From: Stieleria magnilauensis
Lineage (GTDB): Bacteria > Planctomycetota > Planctomycetia > Pirellulales > Pirellulaceae
Length of the DNA: 64,000 bases
Direction of reading: 5' to 3'
Assembly: GCA_007753675.1 (NCBI GenBank)
Contig: CP036432.1
Span: 6,884,233-6,948,232 of the forward strand
The translations under genes and the position numbers were made by a program. Every line of letters begins with the position of its first letter. Positions within the stretch are counted from its first letter, which is position 1. The notes under the pieces are model-generated. The model was given only the letters and a program-made list of their open reading frames with translations. It made no database searches and was not told the origin of the DNA. Below, in pieces: positions 52,330-61,022 of the stretch.

Positions 52330-52528
52330 TGAGGGTTTCAAGTTTCAAGTTTGCTGACTCTCACGTTTTCGATGTATCGCATTTTGCCGGATAGGCGAAG
52401 TCCTTCAGGCCCGGAGGGCCGACAGAGTGGATGGCGGTGGCGTGACAGCCTGTCGATTTAGTGAGCCGACGGCGCTAGCCCAATGCAACTTACTTTGGCA
52501 CTGAGGGAGGTAGCGGAACGGCGCGAGC
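52330..52528. repeat. Left half of a composite palindromic element, flanking an IS1182-family element
   Basis: This region has several planctomycete intergenic motifs (CAGGCCCGGAGGGCCGACAG near 52408; GGCGCTAGCCC near 52471; AACTTACTTTGGC near 52488) and the left half of the REP-like palindrome (TAGCGGAACGGCGCGAGC, 52511-52528). The right half continues at 54520. A 15-base copy of the IS end (GCCTGTCGATTTAGT) also stands alone at 52448-52462. Confidence 0.6.
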
Positions 52529-54519
52529 GGCCTGTCGATTTAGTTCCTGGGGACGGTTGATTCGATTTTGGTTCCGGACGAGGCTTTTATGGTGCTATGC
52601 GGGGCATCCAGAGTCGTTGGTAAGCGTGTTGACGGGATCGTGGCGTTCGCTTGTGGCGGATTTCGTTCGAAATGCCCCCTATCTCCCCTAGTTTGCTGTT
52701 CCGAGCGATTGTGTCGCCGCGGCGGCGCGCAGCTTCGCCAAGTAACTCATGATTTTCTTCAGATTGAATCCGGTCGCCGCCCAGCGCCATTCTTGATTCA
52801 CACCTGCGATACCTCGAAGCAGGAATCGCCGCATATCAAGCGTGCTCTTGATCACGGCGAAAGGCGTTTCACCGAAATGCTGACGACGAGAGTAAGCCTC
52901 TTTGGCTGCAGGCGTTTCCATTCGCGCACGCTGCCGACGTCGCGCTCCTTCATGCTCATCATGCATCGTCTCGCGACCACGTGGCGGGCCAGGCTTGCGA
53001 CCACGTCGCTTGCCCGCTCGCTTGTCCGACGAGGTCGCTTCGCTGGACTCCTGGGACGATGCCTCGCTGCTGCTTGCCTCGTCTTTTGGCTTCACGTTCT
53101 TGCGACAACGCCCAGCCAGCGTGCAGCCCTCGCATTCAAAACAGGTGTAAACCTTTCGCTGCACCGGAGAGCCGTCGCCATGCGTCGTGTTCTCGGTCGT
53201 CCGATGTGAAAGCACTTTGCCTGCCGGGCAGTAATAGCAGTCGTTCGCTTCGTCGTACACAAACGCTGCTTTGTCAAATCGTTTGGTTTGTGGATTAACC
53301 GGCAACTGATCAATCTGATCGGCGGCAACGGGCTCAGTCAAATCCGAACGCTCGGCAGGGTTGTTCTCGCGATTGGTTTCGGCAAGCGGGCCAATCAGTT
53401 CGATCTGTTTTTCCTCAGCCGCAGTGAGGTTTTTGCCCGTCGTGTAAGCCGAGTCAGCCATGACTCGCTTAATGTCAATTCCAAAGTCGTTGGCCACACA
53501 GTCGACGATGGTGGCAAATTCGTGGTGTTCGACGTTGCCGATCAAGACGTCCGCCGCAACGATCAGGCCGCTCTGCGTTTCGGTCGTCGCCATCGGAGTA
53601 AAGTTGGCTGCGTAACCACCCTCCTTATTGGGAAGAATGCGACTGTCCGTGTCAGTCTTGGGTAACTGGGCGGGGCCCTTCGTCCCATTTTTCCTGCGGA
53701 CTTCGTCCATCGCATTGACCGTCTCCAGATGAGCGGCCAGTTGTGAGCGGCGTGACTTCAAGTTGGCGACGGCGGCGGGGAGGCGGTCCGCCGAAACGTC
53801 CTGGCCGATGAGATCTTCGTCGCATGCGTCGTTGACTTCGAAGGTTTCCAGGGCCTCATCAATTTGCGCGTCAAGTTCTTCGAGTGCTTTGGCTAATCGT
53901 TTGGCCGTCCAAGTCTTGTATTTGTTGGCGTCAGCCAGGATGCGTGTGCCGTCGATGCACAGTTCCGAGAGATTGGCGATCCCCAGGTTGATCGCCAGCT
54001 TGACCATTTGTTTGAAGATGCCTTTGACTGCATCACTATTGTTTCGGCGGAAGTCGCTGATCGTGCTGTGATCGATGCGGCGACCGCTGCTAAGCCAGAT
54101 AAAATCGATCGAATGCTTGAGTTCGTATTCAATGTTCCGGCTGGATCGGATTCGCCGAATCATGGCAAACAGCAGGATCTTTGCCATTACGCTGGGATGG
54201 ATCGGCGGCTGACCGAATCCGCCGTTGTAGGCCGCCTCCCAATCAGTCCAGTCCATCTGATCGAGAATCTCGTCGACCAAGCGAACGGGATGATCCTGAG
54301 GGATGAGTTCCTCCAGGGCGGTGGGAATGAGGACCAGTTGCCCGCGTGGTGTAGGAGCTTCCTGCCAATAGCTGGTCTTGGGTTGTCTCTGGCTCACTGG
54401 GCAAGCCTCCCTGCGTGAGAAGTGAATCGCGACGACGATCCGCCAAGAATAGCAAACATCGTGACGATGCCTACTAAGCCACCTCCCCTCGTTTTGTGGA
54501 TACACTAAACCGACAGGCC
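52529..54519 (-). mobile_element. IS1182-family insertion sequence, complete (1991 bp)
   Basis: Ends GGCCTGTCGATTTAGT (52529-52544) and the complement of GGCCTGTCGGTTTAGT (54504-54519) match at 15 of 16 positions. A 6-bp target duplication GCGAGC (52523-52528 and 54520-54525) flanks them. Removing the element rejoins a REP-like palindrome of the 34562 type, which supports the boundaries. One transposase gene fills it. Confidence 0.85.
52688..54397 (-). CDS. IS1182-family transposase
   Basis: A 570-residue protein. It opens SQRQPKTSYWQEAPTPRGQ and has the N-terminal DUF772 region (HPVRLVDEILDQMDW, HPSVMAKILLFAMIRR), catalytic Asp in CIDGTRILADANKY, the second Asp in VMADSAYTTGKN, and a candidate Glu in HFGETPFAVIK. 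A cysteine-rich finger (CYYCPAGK, CFECEGCTLAGRC) and a Ser/Lys-rich linker lie before the last part, as in this family. GTG 54397 is the best start; the frame is open upstream only through the IS end and outside DNA. It seems intact. Confidence 0.93.
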   Translation of the reverse strand: MSQRQPKTSYWQEAPTPRGQLVLIPTALEELIPQDHPVRLVDEILDQMDWTDWEAAYNGGFGQPPIHPSVMAKILLFAMIRRIRSSRNIEYELKHSIDFIWLSSGRRIDHSTISDFRRNNSDAVKGIFKQMVKLAINLGIANLSELCIDGTRILADANKYKTWTAKRLAKALEELDAQIDEALETFEVNDACDEDLIGQDVSADRLPAAVANLKSRRSQLAAHLETVNAMDEVRRKNGTKGPAQLPKTDTDSRILPNKEGGYAANFTPMATTETQSGLIVAADVLIGNVEHHEFATIVDCVANDFGIDIKRVMADSAYTTGKNLTAAEEKQIELIGPLAETNRENNPAERSDLTEPVAADQIDQLPVNPQTKRFDKAAFVYDEANDCYYCPAGKVLSHRTTENTTHGDGSPVQRKVYTCFECEGCTLAGRCRKNVKPKDEASSSEASSQESSEATSSDKRAGKRRGRKPGPPRGRETMHDEHEGARRRQRARMETPAAKEAYSRRQHFGETPFAVIKSTLDMRRFLLRGIAGVNQEWRWAATGFNLKKIMSYLAKLRAAAATQSLGTAN

Positions 54520-54813
54520 GCGAGCCGTCCGGTTTGACCTTGAAAGACCGGAGGGCTCGCGCCCTGCCGCTAACAAAAGCCCCCGTTTGACGCCAAAGTA
54601 AGTGGCATGGGACGCTAGCCGCGGGCTTAGTGGTGACGGCGTTTCCCTTGGAGGCCCGTGGCTGGCGCCATCGGCTCACCATTGTTTCGGTCGCGATCAA
54701 ATCAACAGGCCTGGCAGGAGGGTCGAGCGAGGGGAGGGCTTTCCGCCGTCGATGATCCACCGCTGCCTCCCAATTTGCACCGCCAAAATCCCATCCCCCT
54801 GCTGCAGGCAAAC
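54520..54813. repeat. Right half of the composite palindromic element
   Basis: GCGAGCCGTCCGG at 54520 starts the right half of the REP-like palindrome, which runs to CCGCTAACAAAAGC near 54580. It is followed by GCCAAAGTAAGT (54592-54603), the complement of AACTTACTTTGGC on the other side of the IS, and by a CTGGCAGGAGGGTCGAGCG family motif (54712-54730). No gene was seen. Confidence 0.6.
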
Positions 54814-55980
54814 TCAGTTCGTTTCCAGTTCTTGCAATCCGTTGCCGTGAACGAGAACTTTGGTGCAATCCCCTTCCTGCCGCACCGCTTCGCCGGCCAG
54901 CCCAGAGAACAGGTTGCCGGAAATTACCACGGCCGTGCAGTCCTCCAACAGAATGCCCGCCGCTTCGTTCGGGTTTGGTTCCGTCTTGCTGGGCACGGGA
55001 TCGCGTTTCCTGAGCGGCTTGCCGTTCTCATCGTTGCCGACCCAAGTGTCGCTGAAATTGTTGGCGCTGATCGTGATGCTGCCGGATTCCTTGCGAACCG
55101 CCACGCCCACCTGTTTGACAATGGTGAAGGTGTTGGCCGAGATCGCGCACCCGTGTGCGTCACGCAAATCGATTCCGCCGGTGAACTCGTGCGCGATCAC
55201 GTTGGCGGACAGGGTGATTCCGTAACAATCTCGGTCCAGTACGATTGCCCAACCCTGGCACTCTTCGATCATGTTGCTGGCGACGACGGAACCGTAGGTG
55301 TTTTCAATCACGACTCCGTCCCCGAGATGGTCGTCCAGGTTGTTGCCGCTCATCGTCAAATTGAATGAATCGATGCAATGCAAACCGTCTTGGTTCTCTT
55401 CGAATTGATTGGCCGAGACGATGATGTCGTGGCAACCTTCGATCGACACACCGCAACGTTTGTTGTAGGTAAACAGACAATCGCTGACGCGCGGGTCCTC
55501 GTAACAGAAGTGCAACCGCAATCCGTCGCCGCCGTGATAACTGCTGCTGACACCCTGCACCAAAATCTCTTCGATGTAACGGGCCTCGATTCCGGCACCG
55601 CTGTGTTCGTTTCCGGTCACCCGAAAATTGGCCAGGTTGACCCGCCACAGCCGATCTGCAGAAGGGACTTTTTTCCCGACCCAATCCGGATGTTCGATCA
55701 AGATCGCCGGTTTCCCCTCCTCGTTCTTGTTGACCAGATGGGTCGCCGTCCCGGAACCCTCGATGCGAGTGTCTCCGGTTTTGATGTGAAGCGGTTCACT
55801 GAGTTCATACGTCCCGGGCGGAATTTTCAGCACGCCCCCGGATTGCGGAATCGCGTCGGCGGCCTGCTGCAGCGTCGCAAACGCGGCGGCATCGATGATC
55901 GCGTCTCCGCCGCGGGTTTGCTCAATGGCACCCAGCCAGCAAGAAAGCAGGATAGTTAGAAAACAGGTGCGTCGAATCAT
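54814..55980 (-). CDS. Right-handed parallel beta-helix protein, exported
   Basis: About 388 residues. ATG 55980 gives a signal peptide (CFLTILLSCWLGAIEQ). The body is pectate-lyase-like: an N-terminal cap (TLQQAADAIPQSGGVLKIPPGTY), then repeated short coils such as GVSIEGCHDIIVSANQF, FNLTMSGNNL and GITLSANVI of 22-25 residues. The pattern IxxSxNxF is typical of NosD/pectate-lyase helices. It could bind or cut polysaccharide; no acidic catalytic cluster could be assigned. It lies alone next to the IS. Confidence 0.85.
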   Translation of the reverse strand: MIRRTCFLTILLSCWLGAIEQTRGGDAIIDAAAFATLQQAADAIPQSGGVLKIPPGTYELSEPLHIKTGDTRIEGSGTATHLVNKNEEGKPAILIEHPDWVGKKVPSADRLWRVNLANFRVTGNEHSGAGIEARYIEEILVQGVSSSYHGGDGLRLHFCYEDPRVSDCLFTYNKRCGVSIEGCHDIIVSANQFEENQDGLHCIDSFNLTMSGNNLDDHLGDGVVIENTYGSVVASNMIEECQGWAIVLDRDCYGITLSANVIAHEFTGGIDLRDAHGCAISANTFTIVKQVGVAVRKESGSITISANNFSDTWVGNDENGKPLRKRDPVPSKTEPNPNEAAGILLEDCTAVVISGNLFSGLAGEAVRQEGDCTKVLVHGNGLQELETN

Positions 55981-56180
55981 GGCGGCGTGGTTGTCGTGGA
56001 AGGAAGATGCGACGGCCGGTGGGCCACTCACCGAGCCTGGTCGTGATTGCCCTCGGGCAAGGCATCATGATAACTCCAACGGAGCCCCCGACAAACTGCG
56101 CGAGTGGCATCGTCTCGCAAACGCGACGCACCTGACGTGATCGCGTTGAATTTGGAAGATCGATGAAATCGACAGGCCGT

Positions 56181-56519
56181 TTAAGCGTCGGCAGCCAGAG
56201 TTTGTCGACTCGGCGTTTTCGCGACCAACCCTTGTAGTTCGCTCATGGTAATCGGCTTGGTCATGCAGCCGTCCATGCCGGCGGCAAGGCAGGCGTCCTG
56301 CTCTTCGAGCATCGCGTTGCCGGTTAACGCCATCACCGGCCAGCGAGGCCATCCCTTCGCTGCTTCCCGCTGACGCAATGGAGCTGTCGTCTTCAAGCCG
56401 TCCAGCACCGGCACCTGGACGTCCATCAGGATCAAGTCAAAGGCGGTCGGGTCGGTTAACAAGTCCAGTGCGACTTGCCCATTTTCAGCAATCGTGACCT
56501 CGTGGCCTTCGTTGGTCAA
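56181..56519 (-). pseudogene. Truncated response-regulator receiver domain
   Basis: About 112 residues of a REC domain remain: the phospho-acceptor Asp in FDLILMDVQVPVLDG, the Thr in VMALTGNA and the Lys in GCMTKPI. The first strand with the acidic pair is missing; the frame is cut at a REP-like palindrome (56522-56598). It is probably the 3' remnant of a hybrid sensor kinase or response regulator, and unlikely to work without the N-terminal acidic residues. Confidence 0.75.
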
Positions 56520-56521
56520 AA

Positions 56522-56598
56522 ACGAGCGGCAGGGCGCAAGCCCTCCGGTCCCTCATCGTTCCCGAAACACCGGAGGGCTCGCGCCCTACCGCTAAAAA
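56522..56598. repeat. REP-like palindrome
   Basis: GAGCGGCAGGGCGCAAGCCC and CTCGCGCCCTACCGCT with inner CTCCGGT/ACCGGAG form a long imperfect hairpin of the same family as 34562-34828. It abuts the truncated receiver domain on one side and the DUF3565 gene end on the other. Confidence 0.85.
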
Positions 56599-56618
56599 AT
56601 GCTTCACAGCGTTGGCTG

Positions 56619-56828
56619 TCAGGGACGTTCGTCGGGCGGGGCGCCTTCGTCGCACTTCTTGCAGTTGAGTTCATCGCCGATGTGTGATCGTCTGCCGCCT
56701 TCAGTCGTGACCCACGTTCGGTGCATCCACGGCGGGTCGTGGCGAACGTGCTGGTTGTGGCCGCACGCGAGCTGGGCAACCCAATGGCCTTCGTCGTCGA
56801 GATGGTAGCCGGTGATAGGCCGTTTCAT
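56619..56828 (-). CDS. DUF3565 protein
   Basis: The product has 69 residues starting MKRPITGYHLDDEGHW. It shows the family's pattern LACGHNQHVRHDPPW, WVTTEEGR-like segment WVTTEGGRRSHIG and the end Cys pair NCKKCDEG, so it may bind a metal through His and Cys. Function is unknown; the family is often found near nitric-oxide or redox genes. The longer frame upstream lacks protein character, so ATG 56828 is taken as the start. Confidence 0.8.
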   Translation of the reverse strand: MKRPITGYHLDDEGHWVAQLACGHNQHVRHDPPWMHRTWVTTEGGRRSHIGDELNCKKCDEGAPPDERP

Positions 56829-57072
56829 CTGGCTCACTCGTCGAGGGGTGGCGGTCGATGGCTTTCCGCTTGGGCAACACCGGTCCGGGCTCAACGCGCC
56901 GATTCCGCGGTCTGGGGAAGCACCTCTCCTGCTCGGTTTTCTTTGTGACGTTTTTCCGCAACGCCGGCTGCAAATCGTCGTCGGTGGCGCCGCACATGGG
57001 AAATTGCGGGGCGTCCGCATGGACGCGGGTGAAACCCTGGACGCCTTCTACCATGAAATTTGGCTGGACAAC

Positions 57073-57122
57073 AACCTACACGTTGACGTGAACCCTCCAC
57101 CATATACCCTTTGGTGTAGGTT
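57073..57122 (+). promoter_or_regulatory. Inverted repeat upstream of the flavohaemoglobin remnant
   Basis: AACCTACAC (57073-57081) and GTGTAGGTT (57114-57122) form a 9-bp inverted repeat 48 bases before the hmp remnant start, with TTGACG between the arms. It could be the old operator and promoter of the nitric-oxide operon. The regulator is unknown. Confidence 0.4.
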
Positions 57123-57169
57123 TAGAGATTCGCAGCTTCCTGCCCCAATTCCCTGTGGAAATCAACGAC

Positions 57170-57599
57170 ATGCTGAGCGAAAAGACCGTCCGAATCGTCA
57201 AGGAAAACACGCCTTTGGTCGCCGCAAAACACAGCCTGTCCGATCGAGTCGGCGAGCCGCACTTCCGCATCCGCGTCAAACGCGAAGGAAAACTTGCCGA
57301 AGATGCACCCGAAGGTTTGATATCGAGTCACTTGCACGATGCAGTTGAAGAAGGGCATCACGTGCAGGTCGGACCGCCCTGTGGCGAGTTCACGATCAAC
57401 CCTGAAAACGCCGACGGCCGACCAGTTGTCTTATGCCGGCGGGATCGGAGTGACGCCGCTGCCGCTCGACGGCGATGTCGAAAACAAGAGGTGTGACGAC
57501 GTCGGGTTTGTCACCACCGAGTTGCTTCGCCGGTGGACTCCGTTTGCGGACGCAGAGTTTTACTTCTGTGGCCCCAAAGAAGAATTACAACCGGCATAG
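57170..57599 (+). pseudogene. hmp: Flavohaemoglobin (nitric oxide dioxygenase) remnant
   Basis: The 5' end reads MLSEKTVRIVKENTPLV, the usual globin start, but then jumps directly to the reductase part (SLSDRVGEPHFRIRVKREG, SSHLHDAV, GPPCGEFTINPENAD). A shift into another frame follows, with GGIGVTPL and then DDVGFVTTELLRRWTPF and FYFCGPKEE. The haem-binding globin core and part of the FAD domain are deleted. The gene once made an enzyme that oxidises NO to nitrate with NADH, FAD and haem; it cannot work now. Confidence 0.85.
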
Positions 57600-57603
57600 A
57601 ACC

Positions 57604-57732
57604 ATGATTGCACCCAAATCCTTCGCCACGCGACCTTCGCCTCAACGGCTGCGTCAGTCGTTTGACCACAGCCCGATGCTGGGCTTCTACAAATTGACTC
57701 AGGCCTGTGAACTGGTCTGTTTGCACTGCTGA
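57604..57732 (+). pseudogene. 5' fragment of a radical SAM protein gene
   Basis: The frame starts MIAPKSFATRPSPQRL and runs to LTQACELVCLHC, the first Cys residues of a radical SAM cluster (CxxxCxxC), then hits a stop at 57730-57732. The sequence after the stop continues as the interior of a RIC gene, so a deletion joined the two. It begins 4 bases after the hmp remnant stop, so they were one operon. Confidence 0.75.
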
Positions 57733-57761
57733 ATGACGACAACAGTGTCGACGCCGACGCG

Positions 57762-58253
57762 ATGAGCCTGACGGAGCTGGCCGATCACATCGAAACCACG
57801 CACCACGCGTACTTGAGGGAAGAGTTGCCGCGTTTGGACTTCATGACCGAGAAAGTCGCCCGCGTTCACGGCGACAAGGAGCCACGGCTGCTGAAGACTC
57901 GCGAAGCCGTTGTGGCTCTCAAGGCGGAACTCGAACCGCACATGATGAAGGAGGAGAAGATCCTGTTTCCGATGGTGCGTCAGTTAGAAGCAGCCACCGA
58001 ACGTCCGGAATCTCACTGCGGCAGCGTCGGCAATCCCATCCGACAAATGGAACACGAGCACGATCAAGCCGGAAACGCGTTGGCGATCCTCAATGATTCC
58101 ACCGACGGTTACACGCCGCCCGAGTGGGCCTGCAACACCTACCGCGCCATGCTCGATTCACTGGCGCAACTTGAACGAGACATGCACCAACACATTCACA
58201 AAGAGAACAACGTGCTGTTCCCCAAAGCCATTCAGCTCGAACAACGCGCTTAG
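57762..58253 (+). CDS. Truncated RIC/ScdA-type di-iron protein (hemerythrin-like domain)
   Basis: This 163-residue product keeps the hemerythrin-like part of iron-sulfur-cluster repair proteins: HIETTHHAYLREELP, ELEPHMMKEEKILFP, MEHEHDQAG and DMHQHIHKENNVLFP hold the His and Glu ligands of the di-iron centre. The usual N-terminal DUF542/ScdA_N domain is missing; the frame upstream runs into the deletion junction with the radical SAM fragment near 57728. ATG 57762 could still start a single-domain protein, though no ribosome site is clear. It may be partly functional or a relic. In full-length form the family repairs clusters damaged by nitric oxide. Confidence 0.75.
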   Translation: MSLTELADHIETTHHAYLREELPRLDFMTEKVARVHGDKEPRLLKTREAVVALKAELEPHMMKEEKILFPMVRQLEAATERPESHCGSVGNPIRQMEHEHDQAGNALAILNDSTDGYTPPEWACNTYRAMLDSLAQLERDMHQHIHKENNVLFPKAIQLEQRA

Positions 58254-58309
58254 GAAGCTGTTTTGCTGCATGTCATCGTCCGAGGAAAAAAAGGAAAAAC
58301 GGCAGACCC

Positions 58310-58494
58310 GACCAATTGCAACTGCGCATCGTCGGCGCAAAAAATGATTGCGTTGAACCGGTCTACGGCACTCGCGATTTGGTGGACTTGGCTACAATCG
58401 TAGCTTTGGGTTTGCCATTTTTGCTGGCCGGCTCTTACGCTTCGCCGTCGTAGGTTCGCCAGGCAATTGAATCGGGGGCGACGGTCGTGCAAGT
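58310..58494 (+). pseudogene. Nitronate monooxygenase fragment
   Basis: In the frame from 58310 the translation includes CVEPVYGTRDLVDLATI, LGLPFLLAGSYASPS, a TAG stop (58451-58453) and then VRQAIESGATVVQV. This matches the middle of nitronate monooxygenase/2-nitropropane dioxygenase-type FMN enzymes (GLPFWLAGxYxSPEKVxEAxxxGA). Both ends are missing. It is another relic in the nitric-oxide cluster and lies just before the globin gene. Confidence 0.65.
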
Positions 58495-58521
58495 CGTTCT
58501 AAAACAACAGCCGAGTGAAAC

Positions 58522-58926
58522 ATGATCCCGGATAACCTTGACCCAGTGACGGCCAGCTACCATCGCTGTATGCACGGTGGCGAGTTCGTGGATTCGTTTT
58601 ACGAAACGTTCATGGCGAGTTCGCCGGAAGTGGCATCCAAATTTCGTCATACGGATTTTCCGCATCAGAAGTTGATGCTGCGTGAATCCTTGCTGGTCAT
58701 GATCATGTTCAGCCAAGGTCAATCGCGAGTTCGTGAGGAAGTTGAACAATTAGCCGTTCGTCATGATCGTGATCATTTAGACATCCCGCCCCCGATGTAC
58801 GAACTGTGGATCGACGCACTGTGTAGTGCCGTCGAGCAGCATGATCCAAAATTCACCCCGGAAGTTGAGCAACAATGGCGGGATGCGATGCAGCCGGGAA
58901 TCGACTTGATGAAGTCGCACTATTAA
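58522..58926 (+). CDS. Single-domain globin
   Basis: The product has 134 residues with the globin helical pattern (SFYETFMASSPEVASKF, FPHQKLMLRESLLVMIMF, LAVRHDRDHLDIPPPMYELWIDAL). A His in the RHDRDHLDI stretch (residue about 88-92) is the likely proximal haem ligand. It may bind O2 or NO, consistent with its place after decayed flavohaemoglobin and RIC genes, and is the only fully intact gene of that cluster. A strong bidirectional terminator hairpin starts at the base after its stop codon. Confidence 0.85.
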   Translation: MIPDNLDPVTASYHRCMHGGEFVDSFYETFMASSPEVASKFRHTDFPHQKLMLRESLLVMIMFSQGQSRVREEVEQLAVRHDRDHLDIPPPMYELWIDALCSAVEQHDPKFTPEVEQQWRDAMQPGIDLMKSHY

Positions 58927-58988
58927 AAAGGGGTCAGGCCTCTTTGATGTCCCGGGCAGATCCCGCAACAAAGAGGCCTGACCCCTTT
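58927..58988. terminator. Perfect 20-bp hairpin between convergent genes, matching the RAYT palindrome
   Basis: AAAGGGGTCAGGCCTCTTTG (58927-58946) pairs exactly with 58969-58988 across a 22-base loop. It sits between the globin stop and the convergent sialidase-like gene end, so it can stop both transcripts. Its arm differs at only two positions over 19 bases from the arms flanking the RAYT gene at 62068. It is followed by two direct copies of TTGACCCCTTTGTTTTAC-type sequence (58979-59012). Confidence 0.8.
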
Positions 58989-59009
58989 GTTTTACTTGAC
59001 CCCTTTGTT

Positions 59010-60929
59010 TTACTGCGGGTCTTCGTTTGAGTTGTAGAGCCAACTGACCGGCATGCGTGTGACCTGAAGCGAATTCAGTCCGGGAAATTCACAGTGGGCC
59101 AGCAGCACATGGTCGTCGACAAACTCGATCGCGGTGTAGCAGTACCAGCCCTGCGGATCGGTACCGATGTTTTGAACATGCCGCCAAGTGGCCCCTTCAT
59201 CTTTGGAAATGGCAACGCTGAACGGACGACGGCCGACCGGCTTGATGGCTGCCAGCGGGTCGTTGCCGTTGTTCCACACAAGCAGCAAATCTCCCGTCTC
59301 AGGAATTCGCTCGATCGAAGCGGGCGACGTAGTGGGCTGGGCGATCGTGGATCGCGTTAGCGGCGACCACGTGTCGCCGCCATCTTCGCTGTGTGCGACC
59401 AACTGACAATCGCGACTGCGGCAAAACATCAGTAGCTTTCCGTCGGTCAATTCCACCACGCCCGGTTCCTGAGCCAGCAAGTCTGATTTCAGCGTGCTGG
59501 TGCTGGCCCGCCACGACTTGCCTTGATCATCGGACAAATAGCAAACCATGTCAGCGGAACTTTGAAACCCCGGCCAACCCGGCAGATAGTGAACGGCAAG
59601 CGGCACGACCAAACGACCGCTCTTGAGTTGAATCACGCGGTCGTTGTTCAGCACGCGATAGCCAGGCTGGTTTTCCGGCACGACGTACGTCGGTTCGGAC
59701 CAGGTCTGACCTTCGTCGGTGCTGGTCCGCATTAGGATCTGATCGAGATACGGATACTTCGAGCCATCCGGGCTGTCGTACTTTCGAACGTAGAACAGTG
59801 CAATTCGGCCATCGGCTAATCGCAGCAGCGAGACGGACATCAGATTCGCGTCTCGATCGGTGCGAGCGATGATCGGTACATCATCGCTACTCCATGTCTT
59901 GCCGCCGTCGGACGAGTATCGCCCCACGAGTTCGGCGGGCGCGTGGTCGCCGGTACCGATGAATTTCGAGTACACCAACAGAAGACGTCCGTCCTTGAGC
60001 TGGATGAAATCGCCTTCGCTGTTGCGGCCGTTGCCAGGCCGAGGAGCGATCAGGAGTGGCTTTTCGATTCCGGGCGTGACGCCTTGCGGTGGCCTCTGTT
60101 CAGTCACGGCCACAGTGGACACTTCCACAAGTCCTCGGTTCGCATCCGGACGCGCCAGATGCAGCGACCCCAAGTGGCGGCCGGCGGCATTCCGTGGGCC
60201 TTTGGCAAACATCAACCGGCCTGGACCGACTCCGATGATTCCCAGCGAGCAATTGAACTCGTGGCGTCCGATTAAATTAAAGTCGGCATCGGTCGTCAAC
60301 AGAATCGCCGGTGATCCGTAGCAACCGAACCACCAGGTTCCGTCGTGAAACGTGGCGGTTTGGATGCCCAGGTGTGTCCACTTACTTTGGATGGTGTGCT
60401 TTTTCACAAACTGAAATTGAGCGTCGTATTCGTAGACGTAGTTTTCCTCAACACCGTCGGGCAGTCCACCCACCACATAGAAGTGGCCATTCGTCGTGCC
60501 GATCCCGCCCGCACCGTGAAACACTTCCTGTGTTTCGTGCTTGGCCACGAGATCCAGCGAATCGGCATCGTAGACATACACCCACGAGTCCGCGTTGCCT
60601 TTGGGATCGTTGAATCGTCCGAGATTCACCGCGACATAAATCTTTCCATCCTTGAAACACAGGTCGCCATGGTGGTTCGCGACAGGGATTGATTTTTGGA
60701 CTCGGCCCTGTCGATCGGTCTTCACCAGTTCGGTGGTGAAGGACCAGAAGACCGCCGCCGCGTCGTCGGTACAAACGCCTTGTAAATGATGTTGATAGTC
60801 ACCGTCGCATTTCACCGCATTCAATCCGAGTTCCCCGCCTCCGCCATCCTGAGACAACGCGGGTGAAACCGAGAGCGAAAGCGTCAATCCGAATACGAGT
60901 GACGTGACGAAGTAGCATCGATGGAACAT
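59010..60929 (-). CDS. Exported sialidase-like (BNR repeat) protein
   Basis: The product has 639 residues with a signal peptide (SLVFGLTLSLSVSPALSQ). The first 280 residues look like a separate propeller-like repeat region (WVYVYDADSLDLVAKHE, YVYEYDAQFQFVKKH). The C-terminal 350 residues are a sialidase-type propeller with five Asp-box turns: SSDGGKTW, STDEGQTW, SDDQGKSW, SEDGGDTW and SKDEGATW. The catalytic residues were not securely placed. It is likely a secreted glycosidase or binding protein for polysaccharide use. Confidence 0.85.
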   Translation of the reverse strand: MFHRCYFVTSLVFGLTLSLSVSPALSQDGGGGELGLNAVKCDGDYQHHLQGVCTDDAAAVFWSFTTELVKTDRQGRVQKSIPVANHHGDLCFKDGKIYVAVNLGRFNDPKGNADSWVYVYDADSLDLVAKHETQEVFHGAGGIGTTNGHFYVVGGLPDGVEENYVYEYDAQFQFVKKHTIQSKWTHLGIQTATFHDGTWWFGCYGSPAILLTTDADFNLIGRHEFNCSLGIIGVGPGRLMFAKGPRNAAGRHLGSLHLARPDANRGLVEVSTVAVTEQRPPQGVTPGIEKPLLIAPRPGNGRNSEGDFIQLKDGRLLLVYSKFIGTGDHAPAELVGRYSSDGGKTWSSDDVPIIARTDRDANLMSVSLLRLADGRIALFYVRKYDSPDGSKYPYLDQILMRTSTDEGQTWSEPTYVVPENQPGYRVLNNDRVIQLKSGRLVVPLAVHYLPGWPGFQSSADMVCYLSDDQGKSWRASTSTLKSDLLAQEPGVVELTDGKLLMFCRSRDCQLVAHSEDGGDTWSPLTRSTIAQPTTSPASIERIPETGDLLLVWNNGNDPLAAIKPVGRRPFSVAISKDEGATWRHVQNIGTDPQGWYCYTAIEFVDDHVLLAHCEFPGLNSLQVTRMPVSWLYNSNEDPQ

Positions 60930-61022
60930 GAAGCGAAAGACCTATGATGATGTTGAAGTCTAAGCGGTGGGCCACTGGCTCGTGGCCGACTCTGTTTCAA
61001 TTCGAACGTAAAACGGGCAAGG

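Noticed and set aside
56701..57103. Minus-strand frames right of the DUF3565 gene
   Set aside because: Some sequence looks once coding, but I recognise no family and see no start signal, so no gene is claimed.
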